The translations under genes and the position numbers were made by a program. Under the pieces are notes generated by a model. It ran no database searches. It was given only the letters and a program-made list of their open reading frames with translations, and was not told the origin of the DNA. A stretch of 64,000 nucleotides of DNA, from assembly GCA_963725085.1 (NCBI GenBank), contig CAVRXM010000001.1, positions 248,001-312,000 of the forward strand. Reading direction: 5' to 3'. Origin of the DNA: VRUE01 sp963725085. Lineage in GTDB: Bacteria; Actinomycetota; Thermoleophilia; Solirubrobacterales; 70-9. Positions 62,831-64,000 of the stretch are shown here, one piece after another. Numbering within the stretch: position 1 is the stretch's first letter; each line of letters starts with the position of its first letter.

Positions 62831-63562
62831 ATGAGGACCCTTGTCTTCATCCCCGCCTGGAACGAGGAGGGCACCGTCGCCGCCGTCATCGCCGGGGTCC
62901 GCGACCGCCTCCCCGACGCCGACGTGCTCGTCGTCGACGACGGCTCTGTCGACGACACCGCCGCGGTTGCGCGCGAGGCCGGCGCGCTGGTCGCCTCGCT
63001 GCCGTTCAACCAGGGGCTCGGGGCGGCGCTCCAGACCGGGTACCTCTACGCGCTGCGGCAGGGATACGACCTCTGCGCCCACCTCGACGCCGACGGCCAG
63101 CATCCCCCGGCGGAGGTTGCGCGGCTGCTCGACGAGGTGCGCGCCGACCGCGCCGACCTCGTGATCGGGTCGCGCTACCGCGACCCCGGCGAGGCCGAGG
63201 GCGACGACTACCGGCCGACGATCTCGCGCCGGATCGGGACCAGCGTCTTCCGCTTCTTCCTCACCCTCGCGACGCGCCAGCGCTTCACCGACACGACCAG
63301 CGGGATGCGGGCCGCGAACCGCAGGGTGATGGAGCTGTTCAGCGAGAACTACTCGCCCGACTTCGCCGAGATCGAGTCGCTACAGCTCGCCGTGCGCGAG
63401 GGCCTGCGGGTCGAGGAGGTGCCGGTGCGGATGCTGGAGCGCGTCGGCGGCTCCTCGTTCCTGACCCCGCTGCGCTCGGCCTTCTTCATCTTCAAGGGCC
63501 TGATCGTGCTCCTCGTCGGCCAGTTCCGGCCGCGGACCGCGAAGGTGGAGGCCGAGCGATGA
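62831..63562 (+). CDS. GT2-family glycosyltransferase (dolichyl/polyprenyl-phosphate sugar synthase-like)
   Basis: 243 residues, GT-A fold: LVFIPAWNEEGTVAAVIAGV, VLVVDDGSVDDTA and LPFNQGLGAALQTGY. The DxD-like HLDADGQHPPAEV and later VIGSRY plus TDTTSGMRAANRRVM match DPM1-type enzymes. These move a sugar from a nucleotide to a polyprenyl phosphate at the cytoplasmic membrane face. No C-terminal membrane helices, so the soluble short form. Overlaps the DUF2304 gene by four bases (ATGA); this pairing is common in polysaccharide loci. Divergent from the two-component system by 49 bases. Confidence 0.92.
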   Translation: MRTLVFIPAWNEEGTVAAVIAGVRDRLPDADVLVVDDGSVDDTAAVAREAGALVASLPFNQGLGAALQTGYLYALRQGYDLCAHLDADGQHPPAEVARLLDEVRADRADLVIGSRYRDPGEAEGDDYRPTISRRIGTSVFRFFLTLATRQRFTDTTSGMRAANRRVMELFSENYSPDFAEIESLQLAVREGLRVEEVPVRMLERVGGSSFLTPLRSAFFIFKGLIVLLVGQFRPRTAKVEAER

Positions 63563-64000
63563 GGGTGCTGCTGCTGCTGGCGGAGGTCTCGGAGAAGCCG
63601 GCCGTCCACCTGACCGCGCAGACGCGGATCATCGCCGGGCTCATCGCGATCGCGTTCATGGTGATGATCCTCGAGCTGATCCGGCGCGACAGACTCCAGG
63701 AGCGCTACAGCATCGTCTGGTTCGTGGCCGGCCTGGCGATGCTCCTCGGCGCCGCCTTCCCCGACCTCCTCACCTTCGCCGCCAACGTGATGGGGGTCCG
63801 CGACACCAACGTCGCCCTGTTCTCGATCGTCCTCCTGCTGCTGCTGGCGCTGGCGCTCAACTTCAGCGTGATCATGTCCCGCCAGGCGGCGCAGATCACC
63901 CGCCTGGCCCAGGAGCGCGCGATCGAGAAGGCGCGCGAGCAGGCGGCTAGGGAGAACGGAGGGTCCGCTCCAGCCCATACAGAAGGGCCTCGAGCGCAAG
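63559..64000 (+). CDS. DUF2304 membrane protein, partial at window end
   Basis: About 147 residues visible. Membrane segments IIAGLIAIAFMVMILELIRR, YSIVWFVAGLAMLLGAAFPD and NVALFSIVLLLLLALALNFS, then a charged coiled stretch (ITRLAQERAIEKAREQAARE). This matches the DUF2304 family, which often follows a GT2 gene as here. The ATG overlaps the glycosyltransferase stop. No stop codon is reached before 64000. Confidence 0.85.
   Translation, partial: MRVLLLLAEVSEKPAVHLTAQTRIIAGLIAIAFMVMILELIRRDRLQERYSIVWFVAGLAMLLGAAFPDLLTFAANVMGVRDTNVALFSIVLLLLLALALNFSVIMSRQAAQITRLAQERAIEKAREQAARENGGSAPAHTEGPRAQ

Overview
High-GC DNA whose ribosomal, RNA-polymerase and secretion genes look actinobacterial. The large secreted proteins carry the 'CRAYELVSP' type motif, basic C-terminal tails and NHL/Fn3 architecture that I associate with Thermoleophilia (Solirubrobacterales-like). 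The lineage is an inference from recall of such proteins, not a search.

Layout. (1) 1-17.5 kb is the translation/transcription core. On the minus strand, in transcription order, are rpmG-secE-nusG-rplK-rplA-rplJ-rplL-rpoB-rpoC, then a flavin monooxygenase, then fusA (cut by the window edge). rpsL-rpsG sit between the monooxygenase and fusA but point the opposite way, with a membrane protein, a HAD-like protein and a small membrane protein on the same strand. Two copies of an ~85-nt structured repeat flank the monooxygenase. (2) 17.5-18.8 kb holds an acyl-CoA dehydrogenase whose GTG start lies one base after a tRNA-Thr gene. (3) 18.8-58.6 kb is the remarkable part: two diverged copies (unit A about 19.57-36.61 kb; unit B about 36.82-58.63 kb) of one long minus-strand operon of secreted proteins, plus a truncated remnant of a third copy at the left edge. 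Each unit alternates propeller/Fn3 proteins (P-type) with four-module cysteine-rich proteins (S-type). It then encodes a lectin-like protein, two single-module proteins, a small helical protein and one or two lipoproteins. Each unit starts at a TTGACA-N17 promoter with a structured 5' leader. (4) 59.0-60.4 kb carries a double-domain TetR regulator divergent from unit B; then an orphan third promoter/leader, an OmpR-type response regulator and PhoR-like kinase, a GT2 glycosyltransferase and a DUF2304 membrane protein that runs off the window.

How the genes may work together. The units look like surface or matrix-building operons: exported repeat proteins with disulfides and basic tails, a lectin-like partner and lipoprotein anchors. 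The double TetR next to unit B is the obvious candidate regulator. Function is inferred from architecture only.

Quality warning. Many genes, including essential ones (fusA, rpoB, rpoC, nusG, rplK, rplA, rplJ), are broken by single-base indels. Nearly all are repaired by removing, or in a few cases restoring, one base at a CpG. I treat these as sequence errors, annotate across them, and report the pattern as a finding.
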